From positions 1-35,526 of the forward strand of contig JAOPVX010000212.1 in the NCBI GenBank assembly GCA_025965975.1: a stretch of 35,526 nucleotides of DNA, given 5' to 3'. The notes beneath the pieces were generated by a model, which ran no database searches, was not told the origin of the DNA, and worked only from the letters and a program-made list of their open reading frames with translations. Both the position numbers and the translations under genes were made by a program. Below, piece by piece: positions 17,128 through 24,438 of this stretch. The stretch is from Mycobacterium sp. Its GTDB lineage: Bacteria > Actinomycetota > Actinomycetes > Mycobacteriales > Mycobacteriaceae. Numbering within the stretch: the first letter of the stretch is position 1; each line of letters opens with the position of its first letter.

Positions 17128-17196
17128 GTTTCACTCTACGAACTGATCCGTCACACGGTCGACAGCCTCGACGACGGTGTGGATCGGAGGTGTGTG

Positions 17197-17469
17197 ATGA
17201 CCGAGGTAATCCGTCGCGGTCGCGCAGTCGGAGGCCGCGGGGATGGCAAGGTATCGACGGCGGTGAGCGTCATGGCGCTGCAAGCGCAAGTCGATGAGCT
17301 GACCGCTGAACGCGACACGCTCGCTGCAGAGAACCGAAGACTCGCAGTCTATCTCGATGACTGCCTCGATTTCGCGCAACTTCATGCACTTGACCCCGCG
17401 AACGAGCGCATTGCGGTCGCGGCCGTGCAGGCCCACGCGAAACATCTGGACGAGCAATACCACTGGTAG
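17197..17469 (+). CDS. Small hypothetical protein with a predicted coiled coil
   Basis: 90 residues from ATG 17197, with GGAGG at 17186-17190 in ideal position. Residues about 26-50 (VMALQAQVDELTAERDTLAAENRRL) have a heptad-like pattern of hydrophobic residues expected of a coiled coil, followed by a short acidic and histidine-containing tail ending HLDEQYHW. I do not recognise the family. No transmembrane segment or signal peptide is seen. It stands alone between a divergent BVMO and a convergent DoxX gene, behind a palindromic upstream region. It may be an accessory or plasmid/phage-derived small protein; function unknown. Confidence 0.55.
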   Translation: MTEVIRRGRAVGGRGDGKVSTAVSVMALQAQVDELTAERDTLAAENRRLAVYLDDCLDFAQLHALDPANERIAVAAVQAHAKHLDEQYHW

Positions 17470-17684
17470 CCGCCGGCGTGGGTAGAGGCTCCGCCTCGTC
17501 GGTGGCGATGAACTCCGCCTCCCAGACCTGCCGCTGGCTGGACAAGTCCCGACAGCGCCGGGTCAGCCGTGTCGGTTGACGGGAGTCGGCCGACGGCCGA
17601 TCCCGCACGAGAATTCACGCCTGATTCAGCGTCCAAGTGGATCCGGGTGGCCTTTTCGCGCCCTGGCAGACGTGGCTTCCAAGC

Positions 17685-18032
17685 TCAAATCGACAAGACC
17701 CGCAGGGTCAGTGCAGCTACGGCGATCAGCAGCATGATCAGCGCAGACGCGAAGTTGTTGTCCTTGACGCGCAAATGCGCGCCGACCGCGCCGACGAAGT
17801 AGAGGATGACCCCTACCGCCGCCGCGGCGCCGATCGGCCACCAGAACAGGCCGACCACCAGGCCGATCCCACCGGCGATCTCGGCCGTCGCCAGCAGCCA
17901 CACCTTGTCCTCGGGGAATCGGACGGTCTCATAGATCTTCGTCTGCTTGGGGTCTTTGGTCAGCTTTCCGTATGCCGAGGCGAGGAGAGCCGCGGCCAGG
18001 AGGCTGGCCACGATGGCGGCTGCGATAAACAT
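17685..18032 (-). CDS. DoxX family integral membrane protein
   Basis: 115 residues from ATG 18032-18030, with GGGAGA just upstream. Four hydrophobic segments are visible: the N-terminus MFIAAAIVASLLAAALLASAY, then a segment around VWLLATAEIAGGIGLVVGLF, one from WWPIGAAAAVGVILYFVGAV, and a last one ALIMLLIAVAALTLRVL. The charged first loop (GKLTKDPKQTK) and the AEIAGGIGLVVG core match the DoxX fold. The family includes small membrane proteins linked to redox stress and to membrane-associated oxidoreductases, mostly without a proven function. It is divergent from the MarR-type gene at 18156, and two palindromes lie between them, so MarR control is likely. Confidence 0.82.
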   Translation of the reverse strand: MFIAAAIVASLLAAALLASAYGKLTKDPKQTKIYETVRFPEDKVWLLATAEIAGGIGLVVGLFWWPIGAAAAVGVILYFVGAVGAHLRVKDNNFASALIMLLIAVAALTLRVLSI

Positions 18033-18095
18033 CAGATCTCCCGGGTGCCGAGGCAGGCAGGGGCTGCCCGACCAGTCGAACGAATCATAGACGAA

Positions 18096-18125
18096 GTGTA
18101 TAACACGAACTATTGGTGTAACACC
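18096..18125. promoter_or_regulatory. Paired palindromes between doxX-like and marR-like genes (putative MarR operators)
   Basis: GTGT-ATA-ACAC at 18096-18106 and GGTGT-A-ACACC at 18115-18125 (the second extends to TGGTGTAACACCA). Their centres are 19 bases apart, near two helical turns. They sit 31-60 bases upstream of the MarR start and about 64-93 bases upstream of the doxX-like start. The shared GTGTxxxACAC core suggests two sites for the MarR-type regulator encoded next door. Confidence 0.6.
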
Positions 18126-18155
18126 ATAAGTACGCAGGCACGGTACTCTTCGCTT

Positions 18156-18635
18156 ATGGCCAAGACCAAGGCACCCCGGCAGCAAGTGTTGCCTCTTGTC
18201 GAGTACTTGGCCCGCCTCGGACGGCGAGCCTATGAGGGCTCACTGCCCACTGGCGGGCTGCGTCCCCGACACACGCTCGCGCTAAGGCTGCTTAGTGAAC
18301 ACGGGCCGCAGAGTCAGCATGGGCTCGCGGAGGCCTTGAGTCTGGACCCCAGCAACGTTGTCGGGCTGCTCAACGATCTCGAAGATCGCGAGTTGGTCGT
18401 GCGTCGCCGCGATCGCGCGGACCGGCGGCGCCACCTCGTGGAGCTGGCACCGTTGGGAGAGAAGGCTCTTACAGCCGCGTACGCCCGTATGAGGCGCGCG
18501 GAGGACAAGGTATTCGCCTCGCTGACCGCCGATGAGCGGTCCACGCTCTACAACCTGCTCCAGCGGGCAGCGGGCGTCGCCACGCCGCCCGATTATGTCG
18601 CCCCCGAGGACGTCAGCAACACTACGTGGCGCTGA
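18156..18635 (+). CDS. MarR family transcriptional regulator
   Basis: 159 residues from ATG 18156. Winged-helix features typical of MarR are seen: LLSEHGPQSQHGLAEALSLDPSNVVGLLNDLEDRELVVRRRDRADRRRHLVELAPLGEKAL, with the recognition helix SNVVGLLNDLEDRELV and the charged wing RRDRADRRRH. The leading KTKAPRQQVLPLVEYLARLGRRAYEG and C-terminal helices would form the dimer interface. No cysteine-based redox sensor is evident. The upstream intergenic region holds two palindromes that are probably its own operators and control the divergent doxX-like gene. No ligand can be named; a phenolic or aromatic acid would fit the neighbourhood but is a guess. Confidence 0.9.
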   Translation: MAKTKAPRQQVLPLVEYLARLGRRAYEGSLPTGGLRPRHTLALRLLSEHGPQSQHGLAEALSLDPSNVVGLLNDLEDRELVVRRRDRADRRRHLVELAPLGEKALTAAYARMRRAEDKVFASLTADERSTLYNLLQRAAGVATPPDYVAPEDVSNTTWR

Positions 18636-18745
18636 CGTGAGGCGGAAGATGACACCGAAAGTGGTGACGATATCGCAGGAGTCAACAGAGGGCACTTTCC
18701 TCATTCCGACACTCAACCAGCGCCAGTTCATCGGTGGACTCAGGC

Positions 18746-19030
18746 TTAGCCGCAGCCAACTTTGCCGCAGTAGCCGCCGAATCGGGGAGCGGTTACCGAC
18801 GGACGTGCAATTGGTAATTGGGGAGCGATTACCGTCGGACGTGCAATCGGTGTTTCTGGCTCGCTCGGGGTTGGCGCCTCAGCGATCGACTGCGCGGTCG
18901 CCGGTGGCACCGTGAACGCGACATTCAAGGTGTTCACGCCGAAGAAAAGCGCGGCGCCGGCGGCCGCCGCGGCTGCCGTCACTCGCCGGCTGATATTCCC
19001 TAACCGCCGCTTCCTACGCTGCACTGTCAT
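18746..19030 (-). CDS. Small secreted proline-rich repeat protein
   Basis: 94 residues from ATG 19030-19028, behind AGGAG. The N-terminus is strongly basic (MTVQRRKRRLGNISRR) followed by a hydrophobic stretch VTAAAAAAGAALFFGVNTL and an ATAQS cleavage-like site, so it looks exported. The mature part is rich in Pro, Ala and Ile with two 12-residue repeats (TPIARPTVIAPQ and LPIARPSVTAPR) and ends FGGYCGKVGCG, whose two cysteines could pair or bind metal. The repeat corresponds to a 36-bp DNA duplication. I do not recognise the family. It lies convergent to marR and divergent to the AT-rich region at 19.1 kb. Confidence 0.65.
   Translation of the reverse strand: MTVQRRKRRLGNISRRVTAAAAAAGAALFFGVNTLNVAFTVPPATAQSIAEAPTPSEPETPIARPTVIAPQLPIARPSVTAPRFGGYCGKVGCG
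18784..18855. repeat. 36-bp tandem duplication inside the small secreted protein gene
   Basis: Two adjacent 36-bp copies (18784-18819 and 18820-18855) match at 31 of 36 positions; both begin GGGGAGCG and contain CGGACGTGCAAT. They encode the repeated PIARP motif in the protein. Confidence 0.8.
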
Positions 19031-19062
19031 CACGGCTCCTCTCTTCACGGCACAGCCGTACC

Positions 19063-19110
19063 TTTGTACGACATAGATCGTTTGTATGCCACAACTCATT
19101 TGTATAGCAC
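19063..19110 (+). promoter_or_regulatory. Three TTTGTA-type direct repeats at exact 18-bp spacing
   Basis: TTTGTACGAC (19063), TTTGTATGCC (19081) and TTTGTATAGC (19099) start exactly 18 bases apart in an AT-rich intergenic stretch just upstream of the minus-strand secreted protein gene. Regular spacing suggests a cooperative protein-binding array. Confidence 0.55.
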
Positions 19111-19138
19111 TAACCATCTATATCAGACGGATAGTTAG
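19110..19138. promoter_or_regulatory. Imperfect inverted repeat next to the direct-repeat array
   Basis: CTAACCATC (19110-19118) and GATAGTTAG (19130-19138) pair at eight of nine positions with an 11-base spacer. It directly follows the third direct repeat and may be part of the same regulatory region. Confidence 0.4.
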
Positions 19139-19160
19139 TTGTCAACGCTATGCTTGTCTC

Positions 19161-19370
19161 ATGGATGAACTTCCGCTTGCGCTCCCCCGGCCTCGGGGCC
19201 TGTTCGGTCCTCTGCTGGAGCTCATCGCCCGGCGCGTGCGCGCCGAGGTCGGAGTCGGAGCTGGCGAACTTCAATCGCAGGCGCCCGTGCGGCTTCGACG
19301 CCCGGAGCGCCGCCTCGGCCGGGTTCGAGCCAGGCATCCCACTAATGATATGTGCTATGCATATCATTAG
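19161..19370 (+). CDS. Doubtful small open frame
   Basis: 69 codons from ATG 19161 to TAG 19368-19370. The first 30 residues (MDELPLALPRPRGLFGPLLE) look protein-like, while the rest is arginine-rich and ends in the inverted repeat. There is no ribosome site. It could be the start of a broken gene or chance; I recognise no family. Confidence 0.2.
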   Translation: MDELPLALPRPRGLFGPLLELIARRVRAEVGVGAGELQSQAPVRLRRPERRLGRVRARHPTNDMCYAYH

Positions 19371-19372
19371 TG
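19340..19372. promoter_or_regulatory. Perfect 13-bp inverted repeat upstream of the LLM oxidoreductase
   Basis: CACTAATGATATG (19340-19352), 7-base centre, CATATCATTAGTG (19360-19372). The arms are perfect complements, AT-rich, and end 103 bases before the LLM start codon. AT content argues for a protein-binding operator rather than a terminator. The half-site start CACTAATG also occurs once at about 16784 upstream of the second BVMO. Confidence 0.65.
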
Positions 19373-19474
19373 AAGCACGCTTTACCGCGAGGAGGTACGC
19401 CCGATCGCCCACGGACATGCCCGTTCAGCTCTCGAATTCGTGAGCTTCCACAAGACATCGACAAGGAGCAGGCA

Positions 19475-20536
19475 ATGACCCTCCAGCAGTTCGAGTTCGG
19501 ACTGGATGGCGCTGTCCACGTTAGTGTCGACGAGTCCGGTCAACCGGTGGACGGTGACGTCGTTATCCGGAACACCATCGAAGAGGCCGTCTTGGCGGAG
19601 GCGGTCGGTATCGACTCGTTCAATATCGGCGAACATTACCGTCGCGACTTCATGGATTCCGCGGGACACGTGATCCTGGCAGCGATCGCCGGCCGGACCA
19701 AACGCATCCGGTTGGGCACCGCTGTGACCGTGCTGAGTACGCATGACCCGGTTCGGGTCTACGCCGACTTCGCGACACTGGACGCGGTGTCGGACGGCCG
19801 GGCGCAGCTCATAGTCGGCCGCGGTTCGCTAACCGATTCATTTCCTCTATTCGGATTCGACCTCGCCGACTATGAAGCCCTGTTCGAGGAGAAACTGGAC
19901 CTGTTCGTTCGGCTACTGCGTGATCAGCCTGTCACGTGGTCCGGCGCTTTCCGCCCCGCACTGAACAACCAGTACGTCAGCCCCCCACTTCGGCCGGGCC
20001 ACCTCCCGACCTGGATTGGTGTGGGTGGCACTGCGCAGTCGGCGATTCGGGCCGCGCGCTACGGGCTCGGCCTCATGCTTGCGCTCGTAGGCGGACACCC
20101 GCGCCGATTCAGACCACTTGTCGACATATATCGGAAAGCGTGCGAACAATTCGGCCACCCACCGTTGCCGGTCGGGCTACACGCGCTCGGATATGTCGGC
20201 AAGACAGATGAACAAGCGGTTGAGATTCAGTATCCCCACTGGGCGGAGATGATGAGCCGATCCGCGCGCGAGCGCGGCTGGCCGCCTCCGTCGAGGGACA
20301 GGTTCCAGTCCGATGTCGATGAGGGTTCATTGCTAGTCGGTTCGCCCGATACCGTCGCGACGAGGCTGGCGGCGACGATCCAGCGTCTAGGACTAAAGCG
20401 TTTCGATCTGGCTTATGCGCTGGGCCGAGTGCCCCATGAGCAGAGGCTCATAACGATCGAACTCTACGGACGCGAGGTGATTCCACGCGTCCGTGAGCTG
20501 CTCAGCACGCCTGCCGCTAACCCAGCATCGGCCTAA
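19475..20536 (+). CDS. LLM-class flavin-dependent oxidoreductase (luciferase-like)
   Basis: 353 residues from ATG 19475, behind AAGGAG. Luciferase-like monooxygenase (TIM barrel) features: EEAVLAEAVGIDSFNIGEHYRRDF, RIRLGTAVTVLSTHDPVRVYADFATLDAVSDGRAQLIVGRGS and PTWIGVGGTAQSAIRAARYGLGL. The group uses FMNH2 or F420; mycobacterial members are often F420-dependent, but the cofactor cannot be decided here. The late GSPDTVATRLAA segment is typical. The gene stands alone after a perfect inverted repeat that may control it. It is oriented away from the decayed region at 20.5-21.9 kb. Substrate unknown; a role in the same catabolic locus is possible. Confidence 0.9.
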   Translation: MTLQQFEFGLDGAVHVSVDESGQPVDGDVVIRNTIEEAVLAEAVGIDSFNIGEHYRRDFMDSAGHVILAAIAGRTKRIRLGTAVTVLSTHDPVRVYADFATLDAVSDGRAQLIVGRGSLTDSFPLFGFDLADYEALFEEKLDLFVRLLRDQPVTWSGAFRPALNNQYVSPPLRPGHLPTWIGVGGTAQSAIRAARYGLGLMLALVGGHPRRFRPLVDIYRKACEQFGHPPLPVGLHALGYVGKTDEQAVEIQYPHWAEMMSRSARERGWPPPSRDRFQSDVDEGSLLVGSPDTVATRLAATIQRLGLKRFDLAYALGRVPHEQRLITIELYGREVIPRVRELLSTPAANPASA

Positions 20537-21237
20537 AGAGGCCGCCCCCGTGCGGTCATTCATCGACTTCACCGTTTTCATGGCCCAATGACGACCTTGG
20601 CTTAAACGGCGACTGTACGGCCCCGGTAAAGCGCGCGGCGTTCTGCTTGATCAGCTGTCGGTGTTGACATCAGCGATCGATCCGTTCCGAGCGAGCATGA
20701 GTAGCGGGCGTCGCGTTGGTGAGTCCGGCAATCGACCGATGGCGGACAAGGACATGATTACAGGCAAGGAGGCCCGCGCGTCGAGGTGCATAACAGACAC
20801 CGGCACCCGTGCGTGGTGATGTCACCGGCGGGCGAGCAGTTCGCTCAGACCAGGCGCGCGCTCAGGACGTGACAGGGCGGCGCTTGCGCGCCGGCCGCAC
20901 TGTCCCGGTGGTCGGACTTGCCGCGGTGTCGGCCTCATTCCGCGGTGCACCCACACAGGCCGAACCGGTGAACATGGCGCGTCAGCACCTACTCCAAGAA
21001 GTTGCGTGACGCGTGGGACCTGGCGATCTCCATCGAACACCAAACGGTGAACTTGGTTGCTCAGGAGCAACGCGTCGCTTGACTGTAAAACGCGAATCGC
21101 ACTGACTCGATGTCGAACCGGCGGAGTGCTTAGGTACGGGTTTCGAGCGCAGTTCAGGGGGTGAATGCCACTTTGAAGCGGTGGTGTTGACCGCTCGACC
21201 TCGCGGTGGCCGATTTAGGGGAAGACGAGGCGAACCG

Positions 21238-21307
21238 TGTTGACGACGGTCCAAAGGTAGGCCAGCGGCGACGGGGCTACTGGTCCCCTCTTCAACCGTC
21301 GTCAACA
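21238..21307. repeat. 70-bp element bounded by a perfect 13-bp inverted repeat
   Basis: TGTTGACGACGGT (21238-21250) and ACCGTCGTCAACA (21295-21307) are perfect complements, 44 bases apart. A shorter GGGG/CCCC pairing lies between them. It may be a folded RNA, a large operator or the remains of a small mobile element; no flanking direct repeat was identified. Confidence 0.5.
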
Positions 21308-21420
21308 AACCGACGCGGTCAATGAGAGCGCTATCCGTTTCATGCACTGTCGCGAGCCACCGATAGTGGCGAAACGGCTCCAGCGCGGCGTACGAGTGGT
21401 CGGAGCGCGAAGTCCGTAAC

Positions 21421-21457
21421 GCCTCGGATAACGGAGCTGCGTCAGCGTTACCGAGGC
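21421..21457. repeat. Hairpin with one bulge
   Basis: GCCTCGG-A-TAACG (21421-21433) pairs with CGTTACCGAGGC (21446-21457), giving 12 base pairs with one bulged A and a 12-base loop. Its function is unknown; it could be a terminator for an upstream relic or a leader structure. Confidence 0.4.
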
Positions 21458-21666
21458 AATGTGACCGATCCCACACTGCTTTGGTCTCGACTCTTTGCGT
21501 CACGAGCGGACAGGAGTAAGCCAATGACTTTCGACGGTGGTATGGAAAGGTCTGCCGTGACCGCGTTCGCTGCACCGGCGGTACGACCGCACAATGCCCT
21601 CGGCCGTGGCCAGTTGCCGGGCGGGGCGCCCTCGACTGTGCCGAGAGTCCCGCGGGACACCTCGAC

Positions 21667-22615
21667 GTGAGCTATCACAGCGGCTGTGGCGTTGCGCCGT
21701 GCACCTGCCATGGCGATTACCCGCCTGAGATCCATCGGGCGGTCGGGATCGATGGTGTTAACAGTGTTCGCCGCGCTGACGGAGACTTCGGTTGCAGTGC
21801 GGTCGTCGTCCGGCCCGATCTCCATTACATGGCTCGGTTGGCGATGAAGTCGTGCGGAGGGTTGGGGCCCGGGGTGTTTCATCCAGAGTTGCCGCTCAGC
21901 ATCAACGATGTTTCGGTCGGAGGTAGGCATGGCACGAATCGATGAAGGTTTGGTGACCTACATCGACACATCAGGCCATCTGATCTTGGCCGACGTCGAA
22001 CTTCTGCCAGCGCGTTCCTTGCGCGACGCGACAGTTCTTAACTGCTCGATGGCAAGTACCGCGCCCGCCGGTGGCGCGGTGGTCCCCATTCGCCCCGCGA
22101 CCGCGAAATACGATTTGGGGCACGACCCCGTCGTGGCCCACTCCACCGGACTTGTGGTCGAACAGGTGAGGCTGGTGGTCGGGGGCCACCGTCGTCTCGA
22201 CGATGTGACTTTCACAGCACGCCCGAGCACGTTGACCACGAACATCGGTCCTTCCGGCACGGGCAAGTCCACGCTGATCAAGGTGCTGGCCGGCGCAACG
22301 GCGCCCAGCGCAGGCCGCGTTCGTTTCGATGGCCAACACGTACATGCCGAGTACGCCTGTCTGCGGACGCGGATCGGTGTGGTCCCGCAAATCGATGTGG
22401 TGCATCCTCAACTTAACGTCGAGCAGGGGCTGCGGTTCGCCGCCGAGTTACGACTACCCGGCGCATCAGCGGTCGTCCGCGAAAGCCCGGTTATCCGGGT
22501 GCTGGGTGAATTAAAACTGTTGGCGCACCGCAAGACTCGCGTCGACAAGCTCTCGGGTGGCCAGCGTAAACGACCCTCGGTCGCCATGGAGCCCTTGACT
22601 GGAGGAAGGTCAGCG
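21667..22615 (+). pseudogene. Decayed FHA-ABC ATPase gene (Rv1747-like), truncated before Walker B
   Basis: The reading frame from about 21667 carries a worn FHA domain (for example SVRRADGDFG, then RPDLHYMARLAMKSCGG, then INDVSVGG). A frameshift near 21930 moves the match to the next frame (MARIDEGL). From 22165 an ABC ATPase follows: EQVRLVVGGHRRLDDVTFTARP, Walker A GPSGTGKST, HAEYACLRTRIGVVPQ Q-loop region, and signature LSGGQRKR. Matches to Rv1747-type FHA-ABC exporters are close but several conserved residues are changed (VVPQID, KRPSVAMEPL). Homology stops just after EPLTG, before Walker B, D-loop and H-loop, so no ATPase activity is expected. The open frame continues into yrbEA without a stop. 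Confidence 0.75.
22601..22609 (+). promoter_or_regulatory. Strong Shine-Dalgarno at the ABC-relic/yrbEA join
   Basis: GGAGGAAGG lies six bases before TTG 22616. It begins where the FHA-ABC homology ends and decides the yrbEA start. Confidence 0.65.
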
Positions 22616-23554
22616 TTGACGGCACACAGCACTGCGGCGAGTCCCGAGGTTCACGCGGACACCCCTGATGTAGCAGGAAACCCGCGCGACGACGCGATCG
22701 CGCACTCGCTCAAGACGGAACATCCGTTGGCACCCCTTGGCCGCCGGCTACGCGGCACCGTCACGAAGTTCGTCCGCACGCCGCTCGACAGTGTCGCAAC
22801 GACGGGGCGGGGGGTCATGCTCTTCGCCGCAGTGCTGCGTTACGCCGTGACCGATGCCCTGTCTCTTCGCTTGCCACTCGGCGAAGTCATCGTCCAAGCG
22901 TGGACCCTTTACAAGGTTACGGCGTTGCCAGCCATCATGATGGCGATTCCGTTCGGTGCCATGGTTGCCGTCCAGGCGTCTGGACTGATCAATCAGGTGG
23001 GAGCGAACTCACTGGTCGGAGCCGCCAGCGGAGTGGGCGTCGTGCGCCAGGGCGCGCCGATCACCGCAGGGCTGCTGATGGGTGGCGCCGCAGCTGCCGC
23101 CATTGCATCCGACCTCGGTGCGCGGTCGATACGTGACGAACTGGATGCACTGCGGGTGATGGGAGTCGACCCGGTTCGTCATCTCATCGTGCCGCGCTTC
23201 CTGGCGTTGATCATCCTCGCCCCCATCTTGTGCGCGGTCATCCTTGCCTCGGCCGTGCTGGCGTCCTTCCTGCTGGCAATCACCGTCAATGATGTGACGA
23301 GCGGCAGCTTCTGGGCGTCCTTCGGCGCGTTCGCGAAGATGGTCGATGTCTGGTTCGCCATAGGCAAGGCAACGGTGTTCGGAGCGATCGTTGGAATCGT
23401 CTCGTCGCTCAGGGGGATCGAGGCCAAGGGTGGACCACGCGGTGTCGCGGATGCGGTTAACGCCGCCGTCGTGATCAACGTTGTCGGGATCGTCGTCGCG
23501 AACCTCGTGATCACCCAATTGCAGACGATGTTCTTTCCCATGCAGGTCGCCTGA
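22616..23554 (+). CDS. yrbEA: YrbEA, MlaE-type permease of a Mce lipid importer
   Basis: 312 residues if started at TTG 22616. The open frame continues upstream to 21908 through the ABC relic, so a 548-residue fusion cannot be excluded, but the strong ribosome site favours TTG. After a variable N-terminus (to about residue 35) the MlaE permease core follows: multiple hydrophobic helices, ALPAIMMAIPFGAMVAVQ, GLLMGGAAAAAIASDLGARSIRDELDALRVMGVDPVRHLIVPRF (the conserved EExDAL-type coupling segment), and C-terminal helices. It forms the inner-membrane channel together with YrbEB and is energised by an ATPase (MceG) that is usually encoded elsewhere. Its stop overlaps the YrbEB start by one base. 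Confidence 0.88.
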   Translation: MTAHSTAASPEVHADTPDVAGNPRDDAIAHSLKTEHPLAPLGRRLRGTVTKFVRTPLDSVATTGRGVMLFAAVLRYAVTDALSLRLPLGEVIVQAWTLYKVTALPAIMMAIPFGAMVAVQASGLINQVGANSLVGAASGVGVVRQGAPITAGLLMGGAAAAAIASDLGARSIRDELDALRVMGVDPVRHLIVPRFLALIILAPILCAVILASAVLASFLLAITVNDVTSGSFWASFGAFAKMVDVWFAIGKATVFGAIVGIVSSLRGIEAKGGPRGVADAVNAAVVINVVGIVVANLVITQLQTMFFPMQVA

Positions 23555-24426
23555 TGTCCGTGCTAGCGTCGGGCCGCCATGCCGTGCCCGCCTTCTACTT
23601 TCGCAGGCTGCGCACATCGAGAGATGCCGTTCAGGGTGTCTTCCGAAACATCGGGCAATGGATCGTCTTCACCGGACAGGTCATCTTCCTTCTCCCGCTG
23701 ACAGTCCGTAAGTATCGCCGGGAGACGCTGGCCAGAATGAACAATCTGGCCTGGGGCCGCGGATCATTGGTCGTCGACGGCGGCGTGATTAGCGTCTTGA
23801 TCATTCTGGGTCTGGCGATCGGTGCGTCGATAGCAATCGAAGCGTTCGCGACGTTGAACCTGCTTGGATTCGGCGCGATGTCGGGAATCGTTGGAGGCCT
23901 CGCGAACGTGCGCGAGATGGCGCCCCTCGTGGCCGGCATTGCCTTTGCTGCGCAGGCCGGGTGCCGGATGACCGCAGAAATCGGTTCGATGCGGATCGCG
24001 GAGGAGATCGACGCCGTCGAGGCGATGGGACTCAGGCCCATTCCGTTCGTCGTGGGCACCCGCCTCATCGGCGGGATGTTGATCGTGATCCCAGGGTTTC
24101 TGCTCACACTGCTGGTCAGCTTCTTCACCTCGAACACCATGATCAAGGTCTTCTACAGTCAGCCCGCCGGAACCTACGAGCACTACTTCGTCCAGTTCTT
24201 GTCACCCACCGATCTCGCCTACTCGACGGTCAAGGCAGCCATCTTCTGCGCCGCGGTGACGATAATCCACTGCTATTACGGCTATTTCGCTTCGGGCGGA
24301 CCAGTGGGAGTGGGCCTCGCGTCTGGGCGAGCGGTTCGGGCGAGCTTGGTGGCCATCATGGTGCTGGACTTGATCATGACGATCTCCCTGTGGGGGCTCA
24401 AGCCGACCTTCGTGTTCAAGGGCTAG
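23554..24426 (+). CDS. yrbEB: YrbEB, second MlaE-type permease
   Basis: 290 residues, ATG 23554 overlapping the yrbEA stop (TGATG). The core shows GASIAIEAFATLNLLGFGAMSGIVGGLANVREMAPLVAGIAFAAQAGCRMTAEIGSMRIAEEIDAVEAMGLRPIPFVVGTRL, with the EEIDAVEAMG ATPase-coupling loop typical of MlaE proteins, and about five to six hydrophobic helices. It pairs with YrbEA as a heterodimer in the cytoplasmic membrane. The N-terminal 50 residues form a basic amphipathic segment. Twelve bases separate it from mceA, so cotranslation of the importer operon is likely. Confidence 0.92.
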   Translation: MSVLASGRHAVPAFYFRRLRTSRDAVQGVFRNIGQWIVFTGQVIFLLPLTVRKYRRETLARMNNLAWGRGSLVVDGGVISVLIILGLAIGASIAIEAFATLNLLGFGAMSGIVGGLANVREMAPLVAGIAFAAQAGCRMTAEIGSMRIAEEIDAVEAMGLRPIPFVVGTRLIGGMLIVIPGFLLTLLVSFFTSNTMIKVFYSQPAGTYEHYFVQFLSPTDLAYSTVKAAIFCAAVTIIHCYYGYFASGGPVGVGLASGRAVRASLVAIMVLDLIMTISLWGLKPTFVFKG

Positions 24427-24438
24427 GAAGTTCATTCG

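Larger units (their letters stand above)
16482..17196. other. Divergent regulatory region with AT-rich islands
   Basis: 715 bases between the BVMO start (minus) and the small coiled-coil gene (plus). AT-rich patches at about 16785-16840 and 17080-17130 stand out from the GC-rich surroundings and contain inverted repeats listed separately. On the minus strand, 17065 down to 16933 is an open frame without a start codon, ending RLTEVEEDLIRHRLLPDD; it may be a gene remnant. No confident gene is seen. Confidence 0.5.
20537..21666. other. 1.1-kb region without a recognisable gene
   Basis: Open frames exist on both strands but all are short, low in family-like sequence and mutually contradictory. 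A 35-codon stretch around 20975-21080 (plus strand, STYSKKLRDAWDLAISIEHQ) reads like protein but lacks a start. Two hairpin-type repeats lie here (listed separately). The stretch probably contains decayed sequence leading into the FHA-ABC relic. Confidence 0.5.

Noticed and set aside
20982-21575. 197-codon minus-strand open frame
   Set aside because: Arginine/serine-rich translation without family features or a ribosome site.
21908-23554. Simple annotation as a functional ABC-permease fusion protein
   Set aside because: The ATPase part lacks Walker B and H-loop, the FHA part is frameshifted, and a strong ribosome site supports a separate yrbEA start.
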